The notes below the pieces were generated by a model. The model was given only the letters and a program-made list of their open reading frames with translations. It was not told where the DNA came from and searched no databases. A stretch of 58,876 nt of DNA from positions 1-58,876 of the forward strand of contig NZ_BOMW01000005.1 in the NCBI RefSeq assembly GCF_016862395.1, in the 5' to 3' direction. The first letter of the stretch is position 1, and every line of letters begins with the position of its first letter. This DNA comes from Actinoplanes siamensis. Lineage in GTDB: Bacteria; Actinomycetota; Actinomycetes; Mycobacteriales; Micromonosporaceae. This document shows, piece by piece, positions 32,953-41,447 of this stretch. The translations under genes were made by a program, and so were the position numbers.

Positions 32953-34890
32953 TCACAGCGGGAGCGCCGACGCCACGGTCTCCCGGCTGGCGAGCCACTC
33001 GTCGAAGACGTCCGCGGGCAGCGGCCGCGACACGTAGTAGCCCTGAATCGCGTCGCAGCCGGCCGCGTCCAGTTGCTGCCAGGTGGCGACGTCCTCGACG
33101 CCTTCGGCGATCACCCGCAGCCCCAGGTTGCGGCCCAGTTCCACGGTGGACCGCACGATGACCGCGTCGCGGTCGCTGGTGGTCATGCCGCCCACGAACG
33201 ACCTGTCGATCTTCAGCTCCTGGACCGGCAGGGTCTTGAGGTACGCCAGGGACGAGTACCCGGTGCCGAAGTCGTCGATGGACAGCTGCACGCCCAGGTC
33301 GTGCAGCTCGGTGACGACCCGCATGGCCCGCTCGGGGTCGGTCATGATGGCGGTCTCGGTGATCTCGATGGTCAGCAGGTGCGGCGGGACCCGCCAGTGC
33401 CGCAGGCGGTCGGCCACCTCGGCCGGGAACTCCAGGTCGAGCAGCCGGGTGGTGGAGACGTTGACGGCCACGGTGAGCTGGTGACCGGCGTTCAGCCAGG
33501 ACCGGCACCGGCCCAGCGCGGCGTCCAGCACGAACCGGGTCAGCGGGGTGATCAGGCCGGTGTGCTCGGCCAGCGGGATGAACTCGCCGGGCGGGACCAG
33601 CCCGTGCTCCGGGTGCTGCCAGCGGACCAGGGCCTCGGCGCCGAGCACCGTGCCGGTGCGCGCGTCGACCTTGGGCTGGTAGTGCAGCACGAGCTGATCC
33701 TGTCCGACGGCGCGCCGCAGCTCGCCGGCCAGGGACAGCTTGCGCGGGTCGGCGCTGTCCTGGCCGTGGTCGAAGACGGCGAAGCCGGTGCGCCGGGTCT
33801 TCGCCGTGTACATCGCGATGTCGGCGCGCTGCAGCAGCTCGTCGGCGGTGGCGCCGTGCTGCGGGTACAGGGCCGCGCCGAGGCTGCCGGCGACGGTGAG
33901 GCTCAGCCCGTCCAGTTCGAACGGCGTCTGCAGGGCGTCCTGCAGCCGGGCCGCGACCGCGGCGACGTCCTCCGGCCCGGACACCCCGGGCAGCAGGACC
34001 GCGAACTCGTCACCGCCGAGCCGCGCCACCGTCTCCCCCACGCGCAGCGTGTCCCGCATCCGCTGAGCGGCCTGGACCAGCAGCCGGTCGCCGTAGTGAT
34101 GCCCGAGGGCGTCGTTGACCTCCTTGAACCGGTCCAGATCGATCAGCACCAGCCCGACCCCGCCGCCGGGCCCGGCGATCTCGGCACTGATCGCCTCGTG
34201 CAGGGCCACCCGGTTGGGCAGCCCGGTCAGCGCGTCGTGCGACGCCTGATGGGTGGCCCGGCTGAGAGCCCCGGTGCGGATGCGGTGGGCCTGCCAGACC
34301 AGCCAGCCGATCAGCCCGGCGGCCAGCATGAGGATCAGCACGGTGCCGGTCCGGGCCTGCCGGCCGCTCCGCAGGGCCAGCTTCTCGTAATGCCGGGAGG
34401 CGTCGCCGAGGACCGACAGCAGCGCCCGGAACGCGGGTTCCGCCTGGTATTCGTCGACCCGCTCGGCCTGCAGCAGCTCGTCCTGTTCGAGCAGCCCGAA
34501 CTCCCGGTCCACGGCGTCGTCGTAGGTCAGGAACGCCTCCTGCACGGCGATCGCCCGCGTGTCCCCCGGGTCGCGTTGCTGGAAGCGGCTGCCGATGGCT
34601 TCGGCGCTCGCATCGGCCTCGTCGCGGGCCCGGGCGACATCCGGCGTGAGGCCCTTGGCCATCATGGCCCGTGACCGCAGCGCGCTCTGCTGCCACGCCG
34701 CGTTCTCCACCTGGGCCAGCAACACGCGCAGCTCACCGTGATGCGCGGCGTTCACCTGCAGCCGGGTGATGGCGACAGCGCTGCCGACCGGCACGGCCAG
34801 CGCCGCCACCACCATCAGCCACACCACGCCACGCCGGCGCGGCGGGACACCCGGCCGGTCCGGCCGTCGTACCGACGAAGACACCCCCAT
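32953..34890 (-). CDS. GGDEF-EAL cyclic-di-GMP protein, membrane-anchored (645 aa)
   Basis: Two helices (about residues 22-44 and 180-200) bracket a periplasmic/extracellular helical sensor. The GGDEF domain has the intact active site RLGGDEFAVLLP (about 293) and ASHDALTGLPNRVALHEA. The EAL domain has GAEALVRWQHPEHGLV (about 417), VNVSTTRLL, EITETAIM, DDFGTGYSSLAYLKTLPVQE and IAEGVEDVATW, so both the cyclase and phosphodiesterase sites look complete. ATG 34890 is preferred with GAGGTGG just upstream; ATG 34902 also fits. It is divergent from the phosphatase gene at 34998, hinting at shared signalling control. Confidence 0.9.
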   Translation of the reverse strand: MGVSSSVRRPDRPGVPPRRRGVVWLMVVAALAVPVGSAVAITRLQVNAAHHGELRVLLAQVENAAWQQSALRSRAMMAKGLTPDVARARDEADASAEAIGSRFQQRDPGDTRAIAVQEAFLTYDDAVDREFGLLEQDELLQAERVDEYQAEPAFRALLSVLGDASRHYEKLALRSGRQARTGTVLILMLAAGLIGWLVWQAHRIRTGALSRATHQASHDALTGLPNRVALHEAISAEIAGPGGGVGLVLIDLDRFKEVNDALGHHYGDRLLVQAAQRMRDTLRVGETVARLGGDEFAVLLPGVSGPEDVAAVAARLQDALQTPFELDGLSLTVAGSLGAALYPQHGATADELLQRADIAMYTAKTRRTGFAVFDHGQDSADPRKLSLAGELRRAVGQDQLVLHYQPKVDARTGTVLGAEALVRWQHPEHGLVPPGEFIPLAEHTGLITPLTRFVLDAALGRCRSWLNAGHQLTVAVNVSTTRLLDLEFPAEVADRLRHWRVPPHLLTIEITETAIMTDPERAMRVVTELHDLGVQLSIDDFGTGYSSLAYLKTLPVQELKIDRSFVGGMTTSDRDAVIVRSTVELGRNLGLRVIAEGVEDVATWQQLDAAGCDAIQGYYVSRPLPADVFDEWLASRETVASALPL

Positions 34891-34984
34891 GCGCCACCTC
34901 ATCGGTGCCGCGGCGGCGCGGTTTAGCCAAAGCCGTGCCCCGGCCCCGGCCCCCGGCGCGCGGTGAGCTGCCCAGTAGCCAGGT

Positions 34985-34990
34985 TAGGCT
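34985..34990 (+). promoter_or_regulatory. Candidate -10 element of a leaderless transcript
   Basis: TAGGCT ends seven bases before GTG 34998 and no Shine-Dalgarno sequence precedes that GTG. This fits a message that begins at its start codon, as is common in actinomycetes. Confidence 0.4.
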
Positions 34991-34997
34991 CGGTGTC

Positions 34998-36299
34998 GTG
35001 GAGCCTGCGAACGCGATGCCCAACTACGAGCGACTGCGTCGCTTCCAGGCGGTCACGGACACCGCGGTGTCCCGGCTGGATGTCGGCGATCTGCTCGACG
35101 AGCTGCTGGAGCACGTCCGGGAGCTGCTCGGCGCGGACACCGCGGCGGTTCTGCTGCTCGACCCGCACACCCGGCAGCTGGAGGCGACGGCCGCGAAGGG
35201 CCTGGAGGAGGAGGTCCGGCGCGGCTTCCGGCTCTCGGTCGGGCAGGGATTCGCCGGGCGCGTCGCCGAGCAGCGCGAGCCGGTGGTGGTCGCCGACGTC
35301 ACGTCGGCCGACGTGGTCAATCCGCTGCTGCTGGAGAAGGGCGTGCGGTCGTTGCTCGGCGTGCCGGTCTTCGCCGCCGACGACGTGATCGGCGTCCTGC
35401 ACATCGGCAGTCTGACGCCCCGCGAGTTCACCACCGAGGAGATCCTGCTGCTGCAGCTGGCCGCCGACCGGGTCAGCGTGGCCGTGCAGTTCCGGGCCCG
35501 CAAGCTGGAGCAGGGCGCCGCGATGACGCTGCAGCGCAGCCTGGTCCCGCCGCAGCTGCCCGCGGTCGAGGGCCTGCAACTGGCGGCCCGCTACCTGCCC
35601 GGCCACGGGTTCGGCGTCGGCGGCGACTGGTACGACGCGTTCCCGCTGCCCGGCGGCTGGCTCGGGGTGGTCATCGGCGACGTCTCCGGCCACGGCCTGG
35701 CCTCGGCGATCGTGATGGGCCGGGTCCGCAGCGCCCTGCGCGCCTACGCGCTGATCGTCGACGATCCGGGTGAGGTGCTCGCCCTGCTCGACCGCAAGGT
35801 GCAACACTTCGAGGCCGGCTCCCTGACCACCGCGCTGTACGTGATGATCGCGCCGGACCGGGCCAGCGTGCGGTTGTCCTCGGCGGGACACCTGCGGCCG
35901 GTCTCCGCCGTGCCGGGCGGGCCGGCCGGCCTGGTCGACATGCCTGTCGACGCGCCGCTGGGGGTAGGCCTGAGCCACCGCCGCCGGCACACCACCGTGA
36001 TCGACCTGCCGGCCGGGGCCCTGCTGCTCGGTTACACCGACGGGCTCGTCGAGCGCCGCGGCCAGATCATCGATGTCGGCATCCAGGCTCTCGTCGACCT
36101 GGTGAGGCCGGACCATCCGGAAGCGGTGTGCGGCGCGGTGATGGCCCGGATCAGCCGCGAGCAGCCCACCGACGACATCGCCGTGCTCGCCCTGCGCCAC
36201 GCGAGTGACGGCGACCGCGCGAGCGACGGCGACGTGGGCCGGGCGATCGGTCACAGCTGCGCTACCGGTCCCGGGGCGGTGACCGTGGCGCGCAGCTGA
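34998..36299 (+). CDS. GAF-PP2C (SpoIIE/RsbU-type) protein phosphatase (433 aa)
   Basis: GAF domain at about residues 20-165 (GADTAAVLLLDPHTRQLEAT, SVGQGFAGRVAEQREPVVVA, LLGVPVFAADDVIGVLHIGS), then a SpoIIE phosphatase with LQRSLVPPQLP, VGGDWYDAFPLPGG (metal Asp), VIGDVSGHGLASAIVMG (metal Asp), RLSSAGHLRP, LLGYTDGLVERR and PTDDIAVLAL. It dephosphorylates Ser/Thr-phosphorylated anti-sigma antagonists in a partner-switching pathway, the usual counterpart of the small ATPases at 886 and 23519, though no link is shown. The start is set by the absence of a ribosome site elsewhere and the candidate -10. Confidence 0.88.
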   Translation: MEPANAMPNYERLRRFQAVTDTAVSRLDVGDLLDELLEHVRELLGADTAAVLLLDPHTRQLEATAAKGLEEEVRRGFRLSVGQGFAGRVAEQREPVVVADVTSADVVNPLLLEKGVRSLLGVPVFAADDVIGVLHIGSLTPREFTTEEILLLQLAADRVSVAVQFRARKLEQGAAMTLQRSLVPPQLPAVEGLQLAARYLPGHGFGVGGDWYDAFPLPGGWLGVVIGDVSGHGLASAIVMGRVRSALRAYALIVDDPGEVLALLDRKVQHFEAGSLTTALYVMIAPDRASVRLSSAGHLRPVSAVPGGPAGLVDMPVDAPLGVGLSHRRRHTTVIDLPAGALLLGYTDGLVERRGQIIDVGIQALVDLVRPDHPEAVCGAVMARISREQPTDDIAVLALRHASDGDRASDGDVGRAIGHSCATGPGAVTVARS

Positions 36300-36390
36300 T
36301 CCACCGGCGCGGCGCGCGGCTCACCGAGCCGGCGCAGCTCGTTCCGGGCGGGGTGGAAACGATCTGACATCTTCCGGTGTTGCAGTTCGG

Positions 36391-37008
36391 GTGACGCTTT
36401 CCTTCGCCGTCCTCGGGGACTCCATCGCTTTCGGCCAGGGTTCGTCGGGCCCGGCGCATACCGTGGGCGCACGGCTCGCGGCCGATCTGCAAGAACAGGG
36501 CATCGCGGCAGAGGTACGGATCTTCGCCGTCCCCGGAGCCCGGAGCACCGCCCTCGCGGCGCAGGTCCGCCGGGCCCGGGAGTGGCCGGCCCAGCTCGTG
36601 CTGATCATCGTCGGGGCGAACGACCTCACCGGTTTCGTCCCGCCCGGCCAGGCCGCGGCGCAGCTCGGGGACGCCGTCCGGGACCTGCGGGCGGCCGGCG
36701 CCGAAGTGGTGGTCGCCCCGGCGCCGGATCTGAGCGTGGTCCCCTGGGTGCCGCCGCAGATGCGGGCGATGGTCCAGGCCGGCAGCCGCACGTTGCACGA
36801 GGCCCAGTCGCGGGCGGCGCTGGCCGCCGGGGCCCACGTCGCCGGCATCGGCATGACCTCGGCCGCCGGGTTCGCCGGCGATCCCGGGTTGTTCAGCGCC
36901 GACCGCTTCCACCCGTCCAGCGCGGGTTACGCGGTGATCGCGCACGCGTTGACACCCACGGTGCGGGCGGCGGCCGCCGAGGCGCTCGACCGCCGAGCCG
37001 CCAGGTAG
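36391..37008 (+). CDS. SGNH/GDSL-type hydrolase (205 aa)
   Basis: Block I AVLGDSIAFGQG with the nucleophile Ser; block II-like VPGARS; block III VGANDLTGF with the oxyanion Asn; block V DRFHPSSAGY with the Asp-His pair. No signal peptide, so intracellular. Such enzymes are esterases or lipases/thioesterases acting on small acyl esters. GTG 36391 is the only plausible start near the first block. Confidence 0.85.
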   Translation: MTLSFAVLGDSIAFGQGSSGPAHTVGARLAADLQEQGIAAEVRIFAVPGARSTALAAQVRRAREWPAQLVLIIVGANDLTGFVPPGQAAAQLGDAVRDLRAAGAEVVVAPAPDLSVVPWVPPQMRAMVQAGSRTLHEAQSRAALAAGAHVAGIGMTSAAGFAGDPGLFSADRFHPSSAGYAVIAHALTPTVRAAAAEALDRRAAR

Positions 37009-37111
37009 CCGCCCGCGGCCGGACACCCCCGAGCAGCGGATCCGGCCGACACGACGGAGTGGAAGCGGAGCCGCGGGTCGGACGGCCCCGCGAGGGCGTC
37101 GAGCGGGGTGG

Positions 37112-37143
37112 TGGCCGGATGCCCCGGCGCGGGGATCCGGCCA
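37112..37143 (-). terminator. Terminator hairpin of the Hsp20 gene
   Basis: TGGCCGGAT and ATCCGGCCA enclose an inner CCCC/GGGG pair with one bulged G. It lies 21 bases past the stop codon of the leftward heat-shock gene. Confidence 0.75.
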
Positions 37144-37163
37144 TCGTGACGGCCGGGCGCGGG

Positions 37164-37586
37164 TCAGCCCTCGATCTGCCGGGGCCCGCTGCCGGCGCCG
37201 ATGGCGATCTTGCGGGGCCGGGCCTTCTCCACGATCGGGATGCGCAGCGTCAGCACGCCGTTGTCGTACACGGCCTCGAGCTTGTCGGTGTCCAGCGTGT
37301 CGCCGAGGAACAACTGCCGGCGGAACACGCCCGTCGGCCGCTCGTTGATCACCGTCTCGACACCGTCCCTCACCCCGCGCCGGCGCTCCGCCGTGACCTG
37401 CAGGACGTTGCGCTCGACGGTGAGGTCGACGGATCCCGGGTCGACACCCGGCAGGTCGAAGTGGACCAGGAAGACGTCGCCGTCGCGCTCGGCGTCGACG
37501 GGCATCGCGGCGGGCCGGGTGGTGGTGCCCGTCAGCTGCTCGAAGAGGCGGTCGAGGTCGCGGAACGGGTCAGTGCGCATCAGCAT
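37164..37586 (-). CDS. Small heat-shock protein, Hsp20/alpha-crystallin family (140 aa)
   Basis: [19 protein letters not shown] is the usual actinobacterial start; the alpha-crystallin domain spans about residues 30-125: [50 protein letters not shown], then [20 protein letters not shown] with the GVLTL signature. It is an ATP-independent chaperone that holds unfolding proteins. GAGGAGGAG lies six bases before ATG 37586. A HAIR-type operator 39 bases upstream of the ATG suggests repression by HspR and induction by heat. Confidence 0.92.
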   Translation of the reverse strand: MLMRTDPFRDLDRLFEQLTGTTTRPAAMPVDAERDGDVFLVHFDLPGVDPGSVDLTVERNVLQVTAERRRGVRDGVETVINERPTGVFRRQLFLGDTLDTDKLEAVYDNGVLTLRIPIVEKARPRKIAIGAGSGPRQIEG

Positions 37587-37624
37587 GGTCAACTCCTCCT
37601 CGGTGATGGATCCTCATCCTCATA

Positions 37625-37645
37625 GTTGAGCGTTGTCGACTCAAC
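37625..37645. promoter_or_regulatory. HAIR-like HspR operator
   Basis: GTTGAGC and ACTCAAC separated by seven bases match the HspR inverted repeat (CTTGAGT-N7-ACTCAAG) at all but a few positions. It lies just upstream of the Hsp20 ribosome site. A further CTCAAG half-site stands at 37742-37747 ahead of the divergent gene. Confidence 0.75.
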
Positions 37646-37805
37646 CTGATTCCAGCTTTACAACACATCTGGTGGCAGCGTCAAGACTACCTTCAAAGGG
37701 GTCCTCTACCAGGTAACTCGCGGCGAGGTTGACAGGTAGGCGCTCAAGTTTTATGAGTGATTCGGGAAGTGTTTCGCCGGCCCGTCGCCCAGGAGGTGAC
37801 CCGTC

Positions 37806-38084
37806 ATGATCGACGAATGGATGCTGCACGTCGCGGCCACCCCGCACGAGGTCGAGGACGTCCTCGCGGACCTGTGCCTGCACAAGCGGGCGCGCCCGGT
37901 CGCCGACCGGGACTACCCCACCTGCCTGGCCGGCGGGGGCAGCCCGGACGAGCCGCCGGCCTGGCTCTGCTTCGTCCGCGCCGAACTGGAGCAGCGCGGT
38001 CACCGGACCCGGTGGTGCACCCCCTGGTGCGCCCACGACGGCGTGACCCCCGGACGGCGTACGGCGCCGCGCCGGGCCGCCTGA
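37806..38084 (+). CDS. Hypothetical protein, heat-shock-linked (92 aa)
   Basis: CAGGAGGTGA lies eight bases before ATG 37806. Four Cys are present, but I recognise no zinc ribbon. The piece VLADLCLHKRARPVADRDYP and a basic tail are the only notable features. It is divergent from the Hsp20 gene across the HAIR operator, so it could share heat control. Confidence 0.6.
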   Translation: MIDEWMLHVAATPHEVEDVLADLCLHKRARPVADRDYPTCLAGGGSPDEPPAWLCFVRAELEQRGHRTRWCTPWCAHDGVTPGRRTAPRRAA

Positions 38085-38204
38085 GCGTTTCCTCCCGCGC
38101 CGGAATGCGCCGGCGGCCCGGTTGCCGTTCCGGTCATCGAGGTCGCTGGGGCGAGAGCCGGTCTTGGTGTCACCAGGCCGTCGCAGCCACCCGGCCCACG
38201 GGGA

Positions 38205-38717
38205 TCAAGCCGCGCAGGTGCCCGGCGGCGGGGTGGGCGGCCCGAGCTGCGCCAGCGACTGGTTGACCTCGGTAGGCGTGGCGAGCTGCCGGTAGCGCGA
38301 TCCGATCACGACGTCGATCACGTCGGTGGCCCGCTTCGCGTCGAACCGGGGCTCGGCCTCGCCCAGGAAGAACGCCCTGATCCACTGGGCGGCGCCGACC
38401 GACTTCGGCCCGAACTCGATGACGGCGACCCGGTCGGGCGCGGTGCTGCTCCTGGCCGCCGGTTTCGTCGCGAAGCCGCGGTTGGCGAAGTCCTGGCTGA
38501 CCCGCTCGGCGAGGCCGGTGGTCCGGGTACCGTTGAGAACCCGCAGTGTGACCTGTTCCGCCCGGTCCGGGAACGTGACGTCGACCTTGGTGCCGCAACT
38601 CTCGCTCGCCATCGCGGCGGACTGGGTGTCGCGGACCACCGCGAGCACGGAGACGGCGGCCGCACCCGCCGCCATGGCGCCGATGACGCGGTACGCCCGC
38701 GCACGCGTGTCCTTCAT
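38205..38717 (-). CDS. LytR_C-domain membrane-anchored protein (170 aa)
   Basis: One N-terminal helix (YRVIGAMAAGAAAVSVLAVV) is followed by an extracytoplasmic LytR_C domain: VTLRVLNGTRTTGLAERVSQ, DFANRGF, VAVIEFGPKSVGAAQWIRAF, then a divergent second half ending in a Pro-rich tail. Actinobacterial proteins of this type (Rv2700/CeI-like) help maintain the cell envelope. The Cys near residue 40 and the terminal Cys might pair. ATG 38717 has AGAGGCGGC upstream; ATG 38735 is an alternative. Confidence 0.75.
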   Translation of the reverse strand: MKDTRARAYRVIGAMAAGAAAVSVLAVVRDTQSAAMASESCGTKVDVTFPDRAEQVTLRVLNGTRTTGLAERVSQDFANRGFATKPAARSSTAPDRVAVIEFGPKSVGAAQWIRAFFLGEAEPRFDAKRATDVIDVVIGSRYRQLATPTEVNQSLAQLGPPTPPPGTCAA

Positions 38718-39019
38718 GCCGCCTCTGATGCCCATCGACCGGGCCCGCCGAACCTCGGATCTCGCGGGGTGCGACGGCCGGCCCGGTGATCTGGATCTCA
38801 GCGTCACTCCGCCGGGCGAGGACGGCGATCGCCGCGCCGAGCTGCGCGCCGGCGTACGTGGCCAGGTCGGCTCCTTCGCCGTTCGGCGGCTGGAGGTGGG
38901 CGGCCGCAACGCGCAAGCCGGCGACCTGGGGCGTACCGGGAAGCCGGCATCCGTGAAGGCAACCCGGAAGCCGCATTTCCGAACGCAACCCGGAAGGCTG
39001 ATGCCGCCGGCGGCGGACC
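38718..39019. other. Gene-free interval between two leftward genes
   Basis: Open frames across it carry no recognisable domain. It holds the three-copy tandem repeat at 38918-38996 and probably the promoter of the LytR_C gene; no strong terminator for the MFS gene is evident. Confidence 0.5.
38918..38996. repeat. Three imperfect 26-27-bp tandem repeats
   Basis: On the leftward strand copies begin CTTCCGGGTTGC (38996), CTTCCGGGTTGC (38970) and CTTCCCGGTACG (38943), each ending in a GCGG/CCGG. The first two agree in most positions, the third is weaker. They sit upstream of the LytR_C gene and could be a regulator array or a simple tandem duplication. Confidence 0.5.
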
Positions 39020-40558
39020 TCACACCGCGGCCGGTTCGGCCGGCCGGGCGGCCGGGATGAGCAGGGTCGCCAGCAGGCCGGCCAGGAGCAGGCCCGCGGC
39101 CAGGTACGAGACGAGCGCGATGCCGTTGGCCATGGCGCCCCGGGCCGCGTCGGCCACGCCGGCGGTGGCCGGGTTCGCGGCAAGCGGGGTGATCGCCGCG
39201 CCGGCGCTGTCGGTGACCGCGGCCGCGAACCCGTCGACCCGGCCGTCCGGGATCCGGCCGTCGCGCAGCGCGTCCTTCACGTCGTGGCGCAGCGTGGAGA
39301 AGAAGACGGTGGTCAGCACCGCGATGCCGAGCGCCGAGCCGAGCTGCCGGAAGGTGGACTGGATCCCCGATCCCTGACCGGCCTCGGTGGCCGGCACGTC
39401 GGCCAGCACCACATTGGTGACCTGCGCGGTTGCGAACCCGACGCCCACGCCGTAGAGGAACATCGGGAGGGTGATCGACCACCACGGCGCCGCGGTGACC
39501 GCCGCCACCGCGCCGAGGCAGGCCATCGCGACGGCCTCCAGAGCCAGGCCGAGCCGCACGAAGCTGAGCGCGGACAGGTTGCCGGCCATGCCGAAGCTGA
39601 TCCCGTTGGACACGAAACTGCCGATCGCCAGGGGCAGCAGCGCGATGCCGGCCTGCAGCGACGAGTAGCCCAGGGTGAACTGCAGCCAGAGCGGGAGCAC
39701 GGCGACGATGCCGAACTCGCCGAGCCCGATGATCACGGTGGCGACGTTGCCGTTGCGGAACGACGGGATGCGGAACAGCCGGGTGTCCATCAGCGGGTGC
39801 CGGGTCCGCCGCTGGCGCCACACGAACAGGGCCAGCAGGATCGCGGCGGCCACCAGCGCGACGAACACCGGGGAGAGCCCGCCGTCCGCGCCGTGCCTGG
39901 TCACCCAGCCGTAGGTGCGGCCCTCGACCAGGCCGAACGCCAGCGCGCCCAGCCCCGCGGCGGACAGCAGCGAACCGGGGACGTCGACCCGCCCGGTGGA
40001 TCGCGACGACGGCGCGACGAACGCCACGACCAGCCCGAAGATCAGCACCACCAGCGGCACGTTGATCCCGAACGCCCACCGCCAGCTGGCGTGCTCGGCG
40101 AACCAGCCGCCGATCACCGGGCCGATCGCGGTGGCGACGCCGATCGTCGAGCCCCACACGGCGTACGCCTGGCCTCGCTCCTTGCCGTGGAACGCCTGGT
40201 TGAGCAGCGAGAGCGAGGTGGGCAGCAACATCGCCCCGGCCCCGCCCTGCAGGAACCGGGCCAGGATCAGCACGCCGCCGCTGGGCGCCAGCCCGGCGAG
40301 CAGGCTGGTGACGCCGAAGAGCACGACGCCCACCACGAACACCCGGCGCGCGCCGGCCAGATCGGCGACGCGGCCGAACACCAGCAACAGGGCCGCGAAG
40401 ACGATCGCGTACGACTCCTGGACCCACTGGGCCTGCGAGGAGTTGATGCCCAGGTCCTCGATGACGGCGGGCGTGATCACGTTCACGATCGTCGTGTCGA
40501 CGACGATCATCGCGACCCCGAGGGCGATCCCGACCAGGCCCCACCACTTCCGAGGCAT
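39020..40558 (-). CDS. DHA2-family MFS exporter (EmrB/QacA-like, 512 aa)
   Basis: Fourteen predicted helices. GVAMIVVDTTIVNVITPAVI in helix 1 is the DHA2 motif D1 with an acidic residue; WVQESYAIVFAALLLVFGRV follows; LARFLQGGAGAMLLPTSLSL is in helix 4; GPVIGGWFAEHASWRWAFGI is motif C. It would pump a drug-like compound out of the cell in exchange for protons. ATG 40558 is preceded by GGAAGGGG; the upstream start at 40591 lacks one. No TetR gene is adjacent, which is unusual for this family. Confidence 0.9.
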   Translation of the reverse strand: MPRKWWGLVGIALGVAMIVVDTTIVNVITPAVIEDLGINSSQAQWVQESYAIVFAALLLVFGRVADLAGARRVFVVGVVLFGVTSLLAGLAPSGGVLILARFLQGGAGAMLLPTSLSLLNQAFHGKERGQAYAVWGSTIGVATAIGPVIGGWFAEHASWRWAFGINVPLVVLIFGLVVAFVAPSSRSTGRVDVPGSLLSAAGLGALAFGLVEGRTYGWVTRHGADGGLSPVFVALVAAAILLALFVWRQRRTRHPLMDTRLFRIPSFRNGNVATVIIGLGEFGIVAVLPLWLQFTLGYSSLQAGIALLPLAIGSFVSNGISFGMAGNLSALSFVRLGLALEAVAMACLGAVAAVTAAPWWSITLPMFLYGVGVGFATAQVTNVVLADVPATEAGQGSGIQSTFRQLGSALGIAVLTTVFFSTLRHDVKDALRDGRIPDGRVDGFAAAVTDSAGAAITPLAANPATAGVADAARGAMANGIALVSYLAAGLLLAGLLATLLIPAARPAEPAAV

Positions 40559-40815
40559 CGTGCCCCTTCCACCTCTGCCGCCCGACCGCATCGTCCGACC
40601 GTGACGTCGCCGGGGAACCGCCCCTCGGCGAGAGGACCGTGCCCGACGTCTCCGCGGCCGCCCGGCGCGACCGGCTGCTCGAAGAGCCGCGACACCATGC
40701 CATCACCTATCGCGTCCCCGGGCGGCGGTTTGGCGTTGCCACCGGCCGCACCCGCCGGCGCGACAGCGACCCGCCGGCGCGGCGGACGGGGACGCCAGTC
40801 AATATCATGCTCGGC

Positions 40816-41172
40816 ATGGCCATCGCCCACTCGCCGCTCGTCGTCATCGACTGTCCCGACCCGGGAGCGCTCGCCAGGTTCTACGGCGCGATGCTGGATT
40901 GGCGGGTGGAGGTCTCCACCGAGCGTGCCTCGGCCTGCGCCGGAGACGGCCGATGTCTCTCCTTCCACCGGGTGGACGACTACTGTCCGCCCGCATGGCC
41001 GACCCAGGAGCGGCCTCAGCAGATGCACCTCGACATGCTGGTCGACGACCTCGACGCGGCCGAGGCGGCGGTGCTCGAACTCGGCGCGACCAGGCATCCG
41101 GAGCAGCCCGGCACGTCCTTCCGGGTCTTCCTGGACCCGGCGGGTCACCCCTTCTGTCTCTGCCTGAACTGA
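40816..41172 (+). CDS. VOC/glyoxalase-like protein (118 aa)
   Basis: A single-copy glyoxalase-6-like domain: VVIDCPDPGALARFYGAMLD, LSFHRVDDY, QMHLDMLVDDLDAAEAAVLE, and FRVFLDPAGHPFCLCL. It binds a metal or small ligand and may serve in isomerisation, dioxygenation or drug binding. TATCAT at 40803-40808 lies seven bases before ATG 40816 and no ribosome site is seen, so the transcript may be leaderless; ATG 40807 is the other option. Confidence 0.8.
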   Translation: MAIAHSPLVVIDCPDPGALARFYGAMLDWRVEVSTERASACAGDGRCLSFHRVDDYCPPAWPTQERPQQMHLDMLVDDLDAAEAAVLELGATRHPEQPGTSFRVFLDPAGHPFCLCLN

Positions 41173-41282
41173 TCCTTCTCGCGCCCGCGGCCGAGGCAGA
41201 GGCACGCGTGGGCAGGTCCGGCGAACCGCCGGCCCGGTCACCGGCATCACCACGTCGGTGCCAAGAACGTTGGATGGATGTC

Positions 41283-41308
41283 GACGCCGGCCGGCTCGGG
41301 CCGGCGTC
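41283..41308. terminator. Hairpin between VOC and haloperoxidase genes
   Basis: GACGCCGGCC and GGCCGGCGTC enclose a GGCTCG loop. It lies 110 bases past the VOC stop and could end that transcript. The following 41360-41447 is AT-richer (TTTTGACATCC, GTTTTCCTATCTGATTATGG) and probably holds the haloperoxidase promoter. Confidence 0.5.
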
Positions 41309-41447
41309 CGTCCCGTCACCGGTGCACCGGACGGCCGACGCCGAGCCGGAAATACTCGATACAGCCTTTTGACATCCATTGACCAGCGAAGCGTGTCGAT
41401 GCAGATTCAGGTAACCCAGTTTTCCTATCTGATTATGGGGTTGCTGC

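Noticed and set aside
38718..40706. Leftward frame joining the LytR_C protein to a longer N-terminal extension
   Set aside because: The extension lies over the DHA2 transporter gene in another frame and has no domain. The LytR_C start at 38717 has a ribosome site.
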